This document shows positions 8,722 to 17,283 of a stretch of DNA of 39,418 nt, one piece after another. The notes below the pieces were generated by a model. It did no database searches and was not told where the DNA came from. It saw nothing but the letters and a program-made list of their open reading frames with translations. The stretch is taken from assembly GCA_964643255.1 (NCBI GenBank), contig CAZXSM010000008.1, forward strand, positions 1 to 39,418, written 5' to 3'. Origin of the DNA: JAAYRG01 sp964643255 (lineage in GTDB: Bacteria > Bacillota > Clostridia > Lachnospirales > Lachnospiraceae). The position numbers were made by a program, and so were the translations under genes. How positions within the stretch are numbered: the first letter of the stretch is position 1; every line of letters starts with the position of its first letter.

Positions 8722-10562
8722 TCTCTTCTAAAAGGCAGTGCCGGTAGGCCTTCCTTATTATAGAGATTAGCATGAGCTGGATAGTTCTTCCAAGCATAAC
8801 GTATTCCTTGTGGATTATTTATATTTTCTGAATACACTACAAGCTCATTATTTTTAACAAATGATTTTGCCTCATTATAATCTCCATTATCATCCATTAA
8901 CTCTACACAATAAATTTCATTGTCTTCCTTAGAATTTTTCGCCAACAAACCACTTCCAACATTTGTAAACCTGACACTTACTTGGCCCTTTTTATCTATA
9001 TTTAATTCTATTGCCCTTGGACCAGATGCCACTATATCTTCTTTATAGATTAAATTACCTATAGCAAGAGCAAGTCTTTTACCCAAAGTCTTCTTATTCA
9101 TTGGATGCAAATCATTGTATTCTCCAATGTCATAAGTTACTACCATAGCTGTATTTGCCACGTCAAGGGTTTCTTCTTGCTTTTCTCTTAATACAGACCA
9201 GTCTGTTCCTTGGTTTGTTAAATCTCCATCACAAAAGCCAGCGAGCTGGACAAATATAAAGGGAAGTTCATTTTGCTTCCATAGTTTTCGCCAATCACCT
9301 ATTAGTGACTTCATTTCTTGACTATAAGTTTCAGAATTTCCTATGTTTGATTCTCCTTGATAATAGAGAAAACCACTTATATTCCACTTACGAACAGGTG
9401 AAAGCATTCCCTTATATAAACCTGTTGCTTTGTATGTAAAGAATGTGCTATCAGGCAAAACTTCCATTTCTTTCATAATTTCATAGGTCCAATCTCCAGA
9501 TAAATCATGTAACAATTCACTGGCATACTTAGTTCGTAAACCATATTGTTTACCTGGCATAAACCCACCAGTATCACGAAAAACAAGCATTTGAACCTCT
9601 ATTACATTCTTACCTTCTTTTAATACACCTTGTGGTATAGAGTAATATCTAGGTGGATATCTATATCCTGTTTCTCCTATGTAAGAACCATTGATATAGA
9701 CTTTGTCTGCATCAATAACTGCACCAAATACTAGTTCCAAGTCCTTTATAGAATCTTCCTTTGACAAGTTAAATTCTTTAGTTAGTCTTATAGCTCCATG
9801 AAAACCTTCTAATTCATTCTTATTCCATAAACCAGGAATTTTCACAATTTCCTTTTTCTGTGCTTGTTTATTAAAGGCTTCATTAGCTCTTCTTAACCAG
9901 TCTTGTTCTCTTATACTATCCATTTCTTCTACTTTTTCCGGATAACCTGGGACCTTGCATTGCTCTAGCTCATCTGTATACAATTTCATTTTATTTATTG
10001 TATCTTCACTACACCACGCCTTAGCTGGTGTTCCACCTACTGCAGTTTGTATAAATCCAATTGGTATATTATAGGTGTTCTTTATCTCTTTAGCAGTAAA
10101 GAAAGCTGCAGCACTAAATTCTAAAAGATCATCTCCACAAGCCTGGATCCATCGGCCGTTATATATTTCTTCTCTTTCCTTTTGAAAACTATATTCTTTA
10201 GGAACTTCAAATAATCGAATATCAGGTTCAAAGGTGTCTTTAATTTCATCTCGGTAAAGTTCTAATGTTCTATTTATAGGTAATTCCATATTTGACTGAC
10301 CACCTAATAAGAAAACATCTCCTACCATTACATTATTTATTGTTACTTGATCATCAGCAAGGATATTAAGTGTATAGGGACCACCAACTGGTAAGTTTGG
10401 TAAATCTAATTCAAAATAACCACTATTATTGGCTGTGGTGGAAAAACGTTTTCCCCCAATACTTCCATTTACCACTTGATTTGGATTTATATACCCCCAC
10501 AATTTATTTATCTCTTCCCTTTGTAGTATCATCCCATCACTAAATAGTGCTGATAATTTCAT
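8712..10562 (-). CDS. SASA-family carbohydrate acetyl esterase (probable acetylxylan esterase)
   Basis: The 616-residue protein belongs to the sialate O-acetylesterase (SASA) branch of the SGNH hydrolases, which also includes acetylxylan esterases. The nucleophile is Ser90 in LLGGQSNMELP; GGTP at 176-179 is the oxyanion Gly block; YQGESN at 401-406 is the Asn/Gln block; and NDLHP at 483-487 gives Asp484 and His486. A beta-sandwich insertion (about 244-365) splits the catalytic fold, as in other SASA proteins. With no signal peptide and a GH115 gene directly downstream, the likely role is deacetylating imported glucurono-xylo-oligosaccharides. Annotation as sialate esterase would be by family name only; nothing here suggests sialic acid use. 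An AAAGGTG site precedes the ATG. Confidence 0.87.
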   Translation of the reverse strand: MKLSALFSDGMILQREEINKLWGYINPNQVVNGSIGGKRFSTTANNSGYFELDLPNLPVGGPYTLNILADDQVTINNVMVGDVFLLGGQSNMELPINRTLELYRDEIKDTFEPDIRLFEVPKEYSFQKEREEIYNGRWIQACGDDLLEFSAAAFFTAKEIKNTYNIPIGFIQTAVGGTPAKAWCSEDTINKMKLYTDELEQCKVPGYPEKVEEMDSIREQDWLRRANEAFNKQAQKKEIVKIPGLWNKNELEGFHGAIRLTKEFNLSKEDSIKDLELVFGAVIDADKVYINGSYIGETGYRYPPRYYSIPQGVLKEGKNVIEVQMLVFRDTGGFMPGKQYGLRTKYASELLHDLSGDWTYEIMKEMEVLPDSTFFTYKATGLYKGMLSPVRKWNISGFLYYQGESNIGNSETYSQEMKSLIGDWRKLWKQNELPFIFVQLAGFCDGDLTNQGTDWSVLREKQEETLDVANTAMVVTYDIGEYNDLHPMNKKTLGKRLALAIGNLIYKEDIVASGPRAIELNIDKKGQVSVRFTNVGSGLLAKNSKEDNEIYCVELMDDNGDYNEAKSFVKNNELVVYSENINNPQGIRYAWKNYPAHANLYNKEGLPALPFRREWG

Positions 10563-10615
10563 ATTCTAACACCTTTAATACCTTTCCCTTTTTCTTTATT
10601 AAACAATTGACAAAC

Positions 10616-10643
10616 TTAGGTTTTGCCAATAGAAGTTAGGTTT
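10616..10643. promoter_or_regulatory. Tandem TTAGGTTT direct repeat upstream of esterase-GH115-MCP operon
   Basis: TTAGGTTT occurs at 10616-10623 and again at 10636-10643, exactly 20 bp apart; the flanks are also alike (ACTTAGGTTT and AGTTAGGTTT). It sits 54-81 bases upstream of the esterase ATG, where a promoter and activator site would be expected. About two helical turns between half-sites is typical of AraC-type proteins. The nearby minus-strand -10 is poor (TTTAAT), in keeping with activator dependence. The function is inferred. Confidence 0.4.
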
Positions 10644-10656
10644 AATAAAATAACTT

Positions 10657-10709
10657 AAAACTCTTTCTGAATAAGATATTTAACATAAGTCCAAATCAGA
10701 AAGAGTTTT
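10657..10709 (-). terminator. Rho-independent terminator after xylB
   Basis: AAAACTCTTTCTGA and TCAGAAAGAGTTTT form a perfect 14-bp stem with a 25-base loop. On the minus strand the stem runs into TTTTAAGTTATTTTATT. It lies 36 bases past the xylB stop and separates xylAB from the esterase operon, which therefore needs its own promoter. Confidence 0.85.
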
Positions 10710-10744
10710 GAAGAATAATTATATTGTCATTAAATATATTGTAA

Positions 10745-12229
10745 CTAATTAGAAGTATGAGCGCTAATCTTATCAAAGGTATCCTTTAAAGTAGGATACA
10801 AATCGTGATATATTTCATATTTATCATCATACTTGTCTACAATATCTTTCTCTGGCTTAATAGTTTCTATTACCTGTATCAACTTAGAAGTAGCCTCTTG
10901 TACAGTGTCATATTTTCCACATCCTACAGTAGCAAGGATTGCTGCTCCAAAAGCTGGTCCTTCTTCAGTATTAATTTTGTTAACTTCTACATCAAACACA
11001 TTAGCTATTATTTGACACCAAAGTTTACTCTTTGCTCCGCCACCATTAATACGAATTTTATTAACTTCTACACCATTTTCCCTAATAATTTCAAGAGAAT
11101 CTCTTAATGAAAAAGCTACACCCTCTAGCACTGCTCCGGTCATATCTGCTCTACTTGTTTCCATAGTCATACCTATAAAGCAACCTTTTGCATTAGGATT
11201 ATTATAAGGTGTTCTTTCTCCCATTAGGTATGGTAGGTAGTATACATTGTTGTCACCAAGTTTAGTAAATCCTTCTTGTTCTCCGTTATAATCGCTACTC
11301 TCAAGGACATTCTTCATCCACCATTCATTAGAAGCTGCCGCTGCAAGGGTAACACCCATAAAGTGATACTTTCCATCTGCATGAGCAAACATATGAAGTG
11401 CATTGTCTTCTATTTGGCTATATTCTTGACTTGCAACAAACACTACTCCAGAAGTACCAAGTGAAACATTACACATACCATGTCCAACTGTACCTGTTCC
11501 AACAGCTGCAACTGCTTGGTCTCCACCACCTGCAATTATCTTAGCATTAGGATTTAAATTAAGAGCTTCAGCAACAGATTCTTTTATATTTCCAACAACA
11601 TCGTAACTTTCATATACATCTGGCATTTGCTCTTCTGTAAGCCCAACTATGTCTAACATTTCCTTAGACCAACGCTTATTTTTAACATCAAATAACAAGG
11701 TACCAGAAGCATCTGAAACATCTGTTGAGTATTTTCCAGACAACTTAAATTCAACATAATCTTTAGGAAGCATTACCTTTTTAATTTTCTTGAAATTTTC
11801 TGGTTCATGCTTCTTTACCCACAGCAATTTAGGTGCTGTAAAACCAGTTAATGCCATGTTACCAGTATAAGAAGATAGCTTATCCTGACCTATTTCTTCA
11901 TTTAAGTAATCGCACTCTTCTTGTGTTCTACCATCATTCCACAAAATAGCAGGCCTAATTACTTCATCATTCTCGTCTAATATAACCATTCCATGCATTT
12001 GTCCACTAAAACTAATGCCATCTACTTTAGATCCGTCTTGATCTTCTAGTAATTCTTTCATGCCTTCAACAAATCCATCATACCAATCTTCTGGATTTTG
12101 CTCTGACCAGCCAGTTTTAGGATAATAAATCGGATATTCTTTAGATACAATTTTCTTAATGTCACCAAGTTCATCCATCAGTAATAACTTTATGGATGAT
12201 GTTCCTAAATCCACACCAATATATAACAT
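10745..12229 (-). CDS. xylB: Xylulokinase XylB
   Basis: This 494-residue FGGY-family kinase phosphorylates D-xylulose to D-xylulose 5-phosphate with ATP, linking xylose to the pentose phosphate pathway. The ATP-binding opening GVDLGTSSIKLLLMD is at 5-19. The xylulokinase-specific SGQMHG is at 75-80 and WNDGRTQEEC at 97-106. The catalytic base is probably Asp237 in GGGDQAVAAVG. The length is normal for XylB. A GGAGG site precedes the ATG. It lies 93 bases after xylA on the same strand, with a hairpin in between, and ends at a strong terminator. The substrate call is well supported by the motifs and by the adjoining isomerase. Confidence 0.96.
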   Translation of the reverse strand: MLYIGVDLGTSSIKLLLMDELGDIKKIVSKEYPIYYPKTGWSEQNPEDWYDGFVEGMKELLEDQDGSKVDGISFSGQMHGMVILDENDEVIRPAILWNDGRTQEECDYLNEEIGQDKLSSYTGNMALTGFTAPKLLWVKKHEPENFKKIKKVMLPKDYVEFKLSGKYSTDVSDASGTLLFDVKNKRWSKEMLDIVGLTEEQMPDVYESYDVVGNIKESVAEALNLNPNAKIIAGGGDQAVAAVGTGTVGHGMCNVSLGTSGVVFVASQEYSQIEDNALHMFAHADGKYHFMGVTLAAAASNEWWMKNVLESSDYNGEQEGFTKLGDNNVYYLPYLMGERTPYNNPNAKGCFIGMTMETSRADMTGAVLEGVAFSLRDSLEIIRENGVEVNKIRINGGGAKSKLWCQIIANVFDVEVNKINTEEGPAFGAAILATVGCGKYDTVQEATSKLIQVIETIKPEKDIVDKYDDKYEIYHDLYPTLKDTFDKISAHTSN

Positions 12230-12267
12230 ATAAACATTCCTCCATTCTAAACTACTTTAACCTAGCA

Positions 12268-12305
12268 TAAAGGATTGTGGTTTCATGAGAAAACACAATC
12301 CTTTA
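12268..12305 (-). repeat. Intercistronic hairpin between xylA and xylB
   Basis: TAAAGGATTGTG and CACAATCCTTTA form a perfect 12-bp stem with a 14-base loop. On the coding (minus) strand no U tract follows, so full termination is unlikely. Such hairpins often protect the 3' end of the upstream message or reduce expression of the downstream gene. This would favour XylA over XylB. Confidence 0.65.
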
Positions 12306-12322
12306 ATTTTAATTTAATATAT

Positions 12323-13642
12323 TTATTTTGTTTCTAAAATATACTGGTTTAAAATTCCTTCTAGATATTCTTGTCTACCTGAACTATTAGGAGTTGTACC
12401 ATTTTCTAGAGCATAAGCTTCTAGTTCTTCAAATCCAACTTTACCTTCTACAATATCTTTACCAATACCTTCATTGTAGCTTGCATATTTTTCTTCTTTG
12501 AAGTTTTCAAACACTTTATCTTCTAATAACTTAGCAGCAACTTTTAATCCTCTTGCAAATGTATCCATACCTACTATATATGAATGGAATAAATCTACAT
12601 CATCAAATGATGGTCTTCTAACTTTAGAGTCAAAGTTTAATCCACCTTTAGTAAATCCACCATCTAGAAGTATTTCATACATAGCTAAAGTAGTATCATA
12701 AACATTTGTTGGGAATTGATCTGTGTCCCAACCTAATAGATAATCACCTTGGTTAGCATCTACACTACCAAGTACTCCATTAATTCTACAATAATGTAGT
12801 TCATGTTGGAATGTATGCATAGCAAGTGTAGCATGGTTAGCTTCAATATTCATTTTGAATCTATCTTCTAGGCCATAAGTTCTAAGGAAAGCCAAAACTG
12901 TCGCAGCATCTGTATCATATTGATGTTTAGTTGGCTCTTTAGGCTTTGGTTCAATTAGAAACTGTCCTGTAAATCCGATTTCATCAGCATAATCGCAAGC
13001 CATTCTAAGAAGTCTTGCATAATTATCTAATTCTATCTTCATATCTGTGTTTAATAGAGTTTCATAACCTTCTCTACCGCCCCAGAATACATAGTTTTCT
13101 CCGCCAAGTTCTTTAGTAAGTTCCATGGCTTTTTTGATTTGAGCTGCAGCATAAGCAAATACTGTTGCGTTGTTAGATGTACCTGCACCGTTAACAAAAC
13201 GAGGATGTGAAAATGCATTGGTTGTTCCCCATAAACATTTAATACCTGTTCTGTCCATTTCTTCTTTTATAACTGCTACAACTTCATCTAGATTTGCATG
13301 AGTTTCAGCAAGATCTTTACCTTCTGGTGCAATATCTACATCGTGGAAACAGAAAAATGGAATTTGCATTTTTTCCATAAATTCAAAAGCTGCATATACT
13401 CTTTCTTTTGCTACTTTCATAGGGTCATCATGTTTATCCCATTCTCTAAACATAGTTCCTACTCCGAATTGGTCTTCACCCATATATGTGAATGTGTGCC
13501 ACCAAGACATCGCAAATCTTAACTGTTCTTCCATAGTTTTACCCATTACAACCTCTTCTGGATTGTAATATTTAAATGCTAATGGATTTTTACTTGTAGG
13601 TCCTTCATACTCAATTTTACCAATATCTTTAAAATATGCCAT
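12323..13642 (-). CDS. xylA: Xylose isomerase XylA
   Basis: The 439-residue protein is a class II xylose isomerase (the longer type, with an N-terminal extension) that converts D-xylose to D-xylulose in the cytoplasm using two divalent metal ions. The catalytic His is at 100 and its Asp partner at 103 in CFHDVDIAPEG. VFWGGREGYE at 185-194 and the metal site EPKPKEPTKHQYD at 231-243 are present, as is NIEANHATLAMHTF at 265-278 with metal ligands Glu267 and His270. The ATG follows a GGAGG site. It is the first gene after a textbook promoter overlapped by an operator-like palindrome, and it is followed by xylB. The protein is full-length with all key residues. Confidence 0.97.
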   Translation of the reverse strand: MAYFKDIGKIEYEGPTSKNPLAFKYYNPEEVVMGKTMEEQLRFAMSWWHTFTYMGEDQFGVGTMFREWDKHDDPMKVAKERVYAAFEFMEKMQIPFFCFHDVDIAPEGKDLAETHANLDEVVAVIKEEMDRTGIKCLWGTTNAFSHPRFVNGAGTSNNATVFAYAAAQIKKAMELTKELGGENYVFWGGREGYETLLNTDMKIELDNYARLLRMACDYADEIGFTGQFLIEPKPKEPTKHQYDTDAATVLAFLRTYGLEDRFKMNIEANHATLAMHTFQHELHYCRINGVLGSVDANQGDYLLGWDTDQFPTNVYDTTLAMYEILLDGGFTKGGLNFDSKVRRPSFDDVDLFHSYIVGMDTFARGLKVAAKLLEDKVFENFKEEKYASYNEGIGKDIVEGKVGFEELEAYALENGTTPNSSGRQEYLEGILNQYILETK

Positions 13643-13661
13643 TATTAATTCCTCCTATTTG

Positions 13662-13690
13662 TTTAGTTACTAAACTAATTAATTTAGTTT
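13662..13690. promoter_or_regulatory. Candidate XylR operator in the xylA leader
   Basis: Two overlapping palindromes share one half-site: TTTAGTTACTAAA (13662-13674) and AAACTAA-5-TTAGTTT (13672-13690). They lie directly downstream of the xylA -10, where a bound repressor would block transcription. XylR operators in Firmicutes are built on TTAGTTT/AAACTAA half-sites, and the ROK protein encoded at 23109 is the obvious candidate. I did not find the motif upstream of other genes in this window. Confidence 0.7.
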
Positions 13691-13691
13691 A

Positions 13692-13720
13692 AATATACTA
13701 CAATTTTTTAAACTTGTCAA
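13692..13720 (-). promoter_or_regulatory. Sigma-A promoter of xylAB
   Basis: On the minus strand TTGACA (13715-13720) is separated by exactly 17 bp from TATATT (13692-13697). This is a near-consensus housekeeping promoter, so the operon is expected to be strong and controlled by repression at the adjoining palindromes rather than by activation. Confidence 0.85.
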
Positions 13721-13826
13721 TATTATTGTTACCTATTTATATTTTATGTGTTATGTAGAGAAAAATCAAGAAATACTTTCAAATTATTGATATCTGATCA
13801 TTCTCTAGATAAACTTCTTTTCCATT

Positions 13827-13861
13827 AAATTGTCAAGGTACTATATATACAATTTACCTTG
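13827..13861 (-). repeat. Interleaved inverted repeats after the GH8 gene
   Basis: AAATTGT (13827-13833) pairs with ACAATTT (13849-13855), and CAAGGTA (13834-13840) pairs with TACCTTG (13855-13861). The pairs interleave, so only one hairpin can form at a time. They lie between the GH8 stop and the xylA promoter and may act as a weak terminator or 3' end of the upstream operon. Each stem is only 7 bp. Confidence 0.35.
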
Positions 13862-13915
13862 TTATAGCCTTCTCATTTATATAGGAGGGATAGAATATCT
13901 ACATCAATAGATGAT

Positions 13916-15055
13916 CTACCATATTCTATACTTTCCACTGAGTGCTAGCATTGCAAACATATACAGACAATTGTCATAATAACGTCTATCGCCTGTTCTA
14001 AGAGGTGTGTTCCAAAATTCTTCCACACATTGCTTAGCATATTTTCCTTGTGCTGCAATGGATGCTTGTGCATTGGTAGCGGTTATTGCTACTGGATGTA
14101 GAGATTCCTTATCCAAAACTTTTCCATCTATAGTATATACTGCCCTCGGATTATCTTTTACTGTATTACAGAAAAAGTTTTGTAAGTTGTCTGCTGTTTC
14201 TACATGCCATTCATTTCCCTCGTCCCAATACTTTGCATACCATTCATAATCTAAAGCAATATTGGCAATTGTTCTATATGAATCGCTATAATACCAATCA
14301 TGTCTTCCAAATATTTCTTGCTTCTCACTATATGGTCTACCGTCATAATAACTATATTCTGGACTTAATCCAGTTTCTGGGTGACATGCTTTCTTTAGAT
14401 ATTCCCGACTTGCAATTGTAGCATCTTCCCAAAATGGTCTATCTTCTTCTTTTGCCCATAAAGCAAATAATTCATAAAAATGGGGTAAATGATATGAAGG
14501 ATCTGTCATTTCCATTTCAGGAATAAATCTGATTAATTTATATTCTGGATCCCACATAGGATGGCCAACACCATCTTCTCCCTTGTGTATACAAGTATGT
14601 AAAAGTTCTTGTGCTTCTTTAGAATAATTAAATATTCCTTCGCCGTCTCCCCACCTGTGTGAGGCAAAGAACAAGGCCATAGCGAAGAACTCTTCACCAT
14701 CTGGAGCAGGCCCATAAGCATTTTTCTTACCTTCAGGGCTAACTGACCATGCAAAATAGCCCTTATGTTTACCCTCTTCCATATACATATATGTTTTTGC
14801 CCATTTCCAAATAGCATCAAATTCTTTCTTATGGTCTAGTTGGACACACATCATCATTCCATATGACATACCTTCAGTTCTGACATCATGATTTCCTGTA
14901 TCCTCTAGATATCCCATATCATCACCAACTGAGTGATAAAATGCATCCTTACCATAAAAAATCTCATGGAAAGTATCATTAACTCTGTCATATATTTCTT
15001 TTTCAGGAATGCCAAGCTCTGCAAATAAATTTCTATATTCTCTCTTCATAATCAT
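13916..15055 (-). CDS. GH8 reducing-end xylose-releasing exo-oligoxylanase (Rex)
   Basis: The 379-residue enzyme has the single (alpha/alpha)6 GH8 domain of the Rex type (EC 3.2.1.156), which removes xylose from the reducing end of xylo-oligosaccharides. The general acid is probably Glu61 in DVRTEGMSYGMMM. Asp119 in GPAPDGEEFF and the putative base Asp258 in YYSDSYRTIANIALDY match the family pattern. The length is close to known Rex enzymes. There is no signal peptide, so it is cytoplasmic, which suits a reducing-end exo-enzyme acting on imported oligomers together with GH3. Two ATGs are possible (15055 and 15049); the first has the better spacing from GGAAGGA. It is downstream of the permease genes after a 222-base A-rich spacer and may be part of that operon. 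Confidence 0.9.
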   Translation of the reverse strand: MIMKREYRNLFAELGIPEKEIYDRVNDTFHEIFYGKDAFYHSVGDDMGYLEDTGNHDVRTEGMSYGMMMCVQLDHKKEFDAIWKWAKTYMYMEEGKHKGYFAWSVSPEGKKNAYGPAPDGEEFFAMALFFASHRWGDGEGIFNYSKEAQELLHTCIHKGEDGVGHPMWDPEYKLIRFIPEMEMTDPSYHLPHFYELFALWAKEEDRPFWEDATIASREYLKKACHPETGLSPEYSYYDGRPYSEKQEIFGRHDWYYSDSYRTIANIALDYEWYAKYWDEGNEWHVETADNLQNFFCNTVKDNPRAVYTIDGKVLDKESLHPVAITATNAQASIAAQGKYAKQCVEEFWNTPLRTGDRRYYDNCLYMFAMLALSGKYRIW

Positions 15056-15277
15056 AATCAGTCCTTCCAGTATTTCATATTGGTTTTTCTGTCAAATTTA
15101 TATGTGTCTTTATCATTATTTTCTTTTGATCTTATTTATTAATTTTGTTTTCTTTAAATCTTGTTTTTCATTTTATATTCTTTGTATTTTATTACCTATT
15201 ATTTTACCTTTTATTCTTATTTATATTTTTCTTTTCTCTTAAGCTTATTTTCTTTATTATATGCTTTTTTATAATTA
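15056..15277 (-). other. A-rich, C-poor spacer between permease and GH8 genes
   Basis: In the direction of transcription this 222-base stretch is dominated by A and G with very few C. From about 15120 onward I count roughly six C in some 158 bases. I see no hairpin, promoter of good quality or reading frame in it apart from the GGAAGGA site for GH8. It would be an unstructured leader or spacer in the mRNA. Confidence 0.45.
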
Positions 15278-16195
15278 TTATCCTTTAACTCCACCCATAC
15301 TTAAACCTTTAACAAAATATTTTTGTAAAAATGGATATAACATTATTATAGGGATAATTGTAAGTATTGTTGCCGCTGCCCTAACAGTAGTTGGTGTAAC
15401 AGTACCCACAGCATATTTCATTGATTCAACTGATTGACTTTGATTAGTTACTGAAGATAATAATTTCATTAATTCATATTGCAAAGTTGTGTATTCAAGG
15501 CTCATTCGGTTGTATAACATGGTATCAAACCATGAGTTCCAGTGCCCAACTGCTACAAACAAGGTTATAGTTGCATATACAGGCTTGCATAAGGGTGTTA
15601 TTATCTTTACAAATATAGTCGTATACCCTGCTCCGTCCATCATTGCTGACTCTTCATAACTATCTGGTATCCCATTCATAAAGGTTCTCATAACTATAAT
15701 GTTAAAAACACTTACAATACCTGGTACAACATATACATAAAAGGTATTTGTTAAACCTAAATTTCTATATAATATGAAAGTTGGAATCATTCCGCCATTT
15801 ACATACATAGTAATTACCCAAAATAATGATAACTGACGCTTAAACAAAAAGCGTTTCCTACTAAGTATAAATGCTAAAATTCCATTTGCAGTTACTGCTA
15901 CTGCAGTACCTATAACAGTACGAAGCACTGTGTTTTTTGCACCTAAAAGTATACTCTCTTTTTGAAGTACCGTTGTATAATTTTTTAAAGTCCATTTTCT
16001 AGGAAATATATATACTCCTCCACGAAGTGCATCTGTTCCATCATTAAATGAAAGTGCTAAGGTATTTAATATTGGATATAGAGTTATTATTAATACTGAA
16101 GCCATAAAAAGAAAATTAAATATGTAAAATAATCTATCTGCAAGTTTTGTTTTCTTTGTACTTTTATTTATATCACCTTTTTTAATTCGCATCAC
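15278..16195 (-). CDS. Sugar ABC transporter permease (YtcP/MalG-type)
   Basis: This 305-residue inner-membrane permease has six predicted helices, starting with FNFLFMASVLIITLYPIL at about 27-44. The cytoplasmic EAA loop (ESAMMDGAGYTTIF, then ITPLCKP) docks the ATPase. It ends in KGLSMGGVKG, typical of the YtcP group that pairs with LplB-type permeases and large lipoprotein binding proteins. It lies 15 bases after the LplB-type permease gene. The start could be GTG at 16195 or ATG at 16192; AGGAGG sits 7 bases before the GTG. With the binding protein upstream it should import xylo-oligosaccharides. No ATPase gene is nearby. Confidence 0.92.
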   Translation of the reverse strand: MMRIKKGDINKSTKKTKLADRLFYIFNFLFMASVLIITLYPILNTLALSFNDGTDALRGGVYIFPRKWTLKNYTTVLQKESILLGAKNTVLRTVIGTAVAVTANGILAFILSRKRFLFKRQLSLFWVITMYVNGGMIPTFILYRNLGLTNTFYVYVVPGIVSVFNIIVMRTFMNGIPDSYEESAMMDGAGYTTIFVKIITPLCKPVYATITLFVAVGHWNSWFDTMLYNRMSLEYTTLQYELMKLLSSVTNQSQSVESMKYAVGTVTPTTVRAAATILTIIPIIMLYPFLQKYFVKGLSMGGVKG

Positions 16196-16210
16196 TCTTC
16201 CACCTCCTAA

Positions 16211-17161
16211 TTAAAATAATCTTTCTTGATTATTACGTTTTGCAATTATATTTGCAATTGAAATTAAGGCAATACTAACTACACTCTTGAAAATACCTGC
16301 TGCTGTACCTAAGGAATAATCACCTTGACTAATTCCCCAGTTTAAAACATAGATATCAATTGTCTGAGCAACGTCCATTATTAAACCATTACTAAGTAAA
16401 TATTGCAATTCAAATCCTGCATTTATAACATTTCCTAAGTTTAATATTAATAATACATTAATTGTTGGCATCATTCCCGGAAGTGTTATATGACGCATTT
16501 TGCCCCATCTACCAGCACCATCAATTTCTGCAGCCTCGTAAAGGCTTGGATCTATACCAGTAATTGCTGCCAAATAAACAATGGCATTCCATCCTGTTTC
16601 CTTCCAGACATTTGCAAATGCTACAATTCCCCAAAAATATTCAGGGTGAGCAAAGAAATTAATTGCTTGATCAATAAAACCAAATTTTATTAATAGTTCG
16701 TTAACTATACCGGAAACAGCTAATGAGTTATGTAAAAGACCAGCCACAATTACCCATGATAAAAAGTGAGGTAAATATGATATTGTTTGTACTGATTTTT
16801 TTGCTCTTTTATTATTTATTTCATTTATTAATATTGCAAATATTATAGCTGTCAATGTAGTTGCTATTAAATTAAGGGCACCCATTGCAAAGGTATTACG
16901 TATTGTTTGTATAAATGTCTTGTCTCCAAATAATTTCTTGAAAACATCTAGGCCTACAAACTTTGATCCAAATAGGCCATCTTTAGGTTTGTAATCTTGG
17001 AAACCCATTAACCAACCAACTAAAGGTACATAGTTGAAAACTATACCATAAGCAACAAATATAAGAGACCAAATAATTAATACCTTTTGCCTTTTAATCT
17101 CAGCCCATGTAATTTTTGTTTTCTTTTTCTTTTTTAGTTTGCGTTTATTCTTTAGAGCCAT
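16211..17161 (-). CDS. Sugar ABC transporter permease (LplB/MalF-type)
   Basis: The 316-residue permease starts with a lysine-rich cytoplasmic tail (KNKRKLKKKKKTK), then six predicted helices beginning near residue 30 (VLIIWSLIFVAYGIVFNYVP). It carries the EAA loop YEAAEIDGAGRWGKMRHITL followed by PGMMPT. It forms a heterodimer with the YtcP-type permease. The ATG has an AAGGAG site. It is 191 bases after the binding-protein gene, and a strong hairpin with a U tract lies between them, so its expression probably depends on read-through. Substrate is inferred from the surrounding xylan genes. Confidence 0.92.
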   Translation of the reverse strand: MALKNKRKLKKKKKTKITWAEIKRQKVLIIWSLIFVAYGIVFNYVPLVGWLMGFQDYKPKDGLFGSKFVGLDVFKKLFGDKTFIQTIRNTFAMGALNLIATTLTAIIFAILINEINNKRAKKSVQTISYLPHFLSWVIVAGLLHNSLAVSGIVNELLIKFGFIDQAINFFAHPEYFWGIVAFANVWKETGWNAIVYLAAITGIDPSLYEAAEIDGAGRWGKMRHITLPGMMPTINVLLILNLGNVINAGFELQYLLSNGLIMDVAQTIDIYVLNWGISQGDYSLGTAAGIFKSVVSIALISIANIIAKRNNQERLF

Positions 17162-17283
17162 AATATACTCCTTTTCGATAGTTGAATTTCATTAAATATT
17201 CATAACTATGGCATTTTTTATTTTATATTAAATACATCTATTTATTAACTTTATGCATTTCTATTGAAAAATTGAATTTAAAA

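Noticed and set aside
8435..8731. Plus-strand open frame opposite the GH115 N-terminus
   Set aside because: Antisense to a well-recognised GH115 domain; no family resemblance and no initiation signal.
10440..10454. cre-like palindrome GGAAAAACGTTTTCC
   Set aside because: It lacks the TG-N-AA-N-CG spacing of a catabolite-responsive element and lies inside the esterase coding region.
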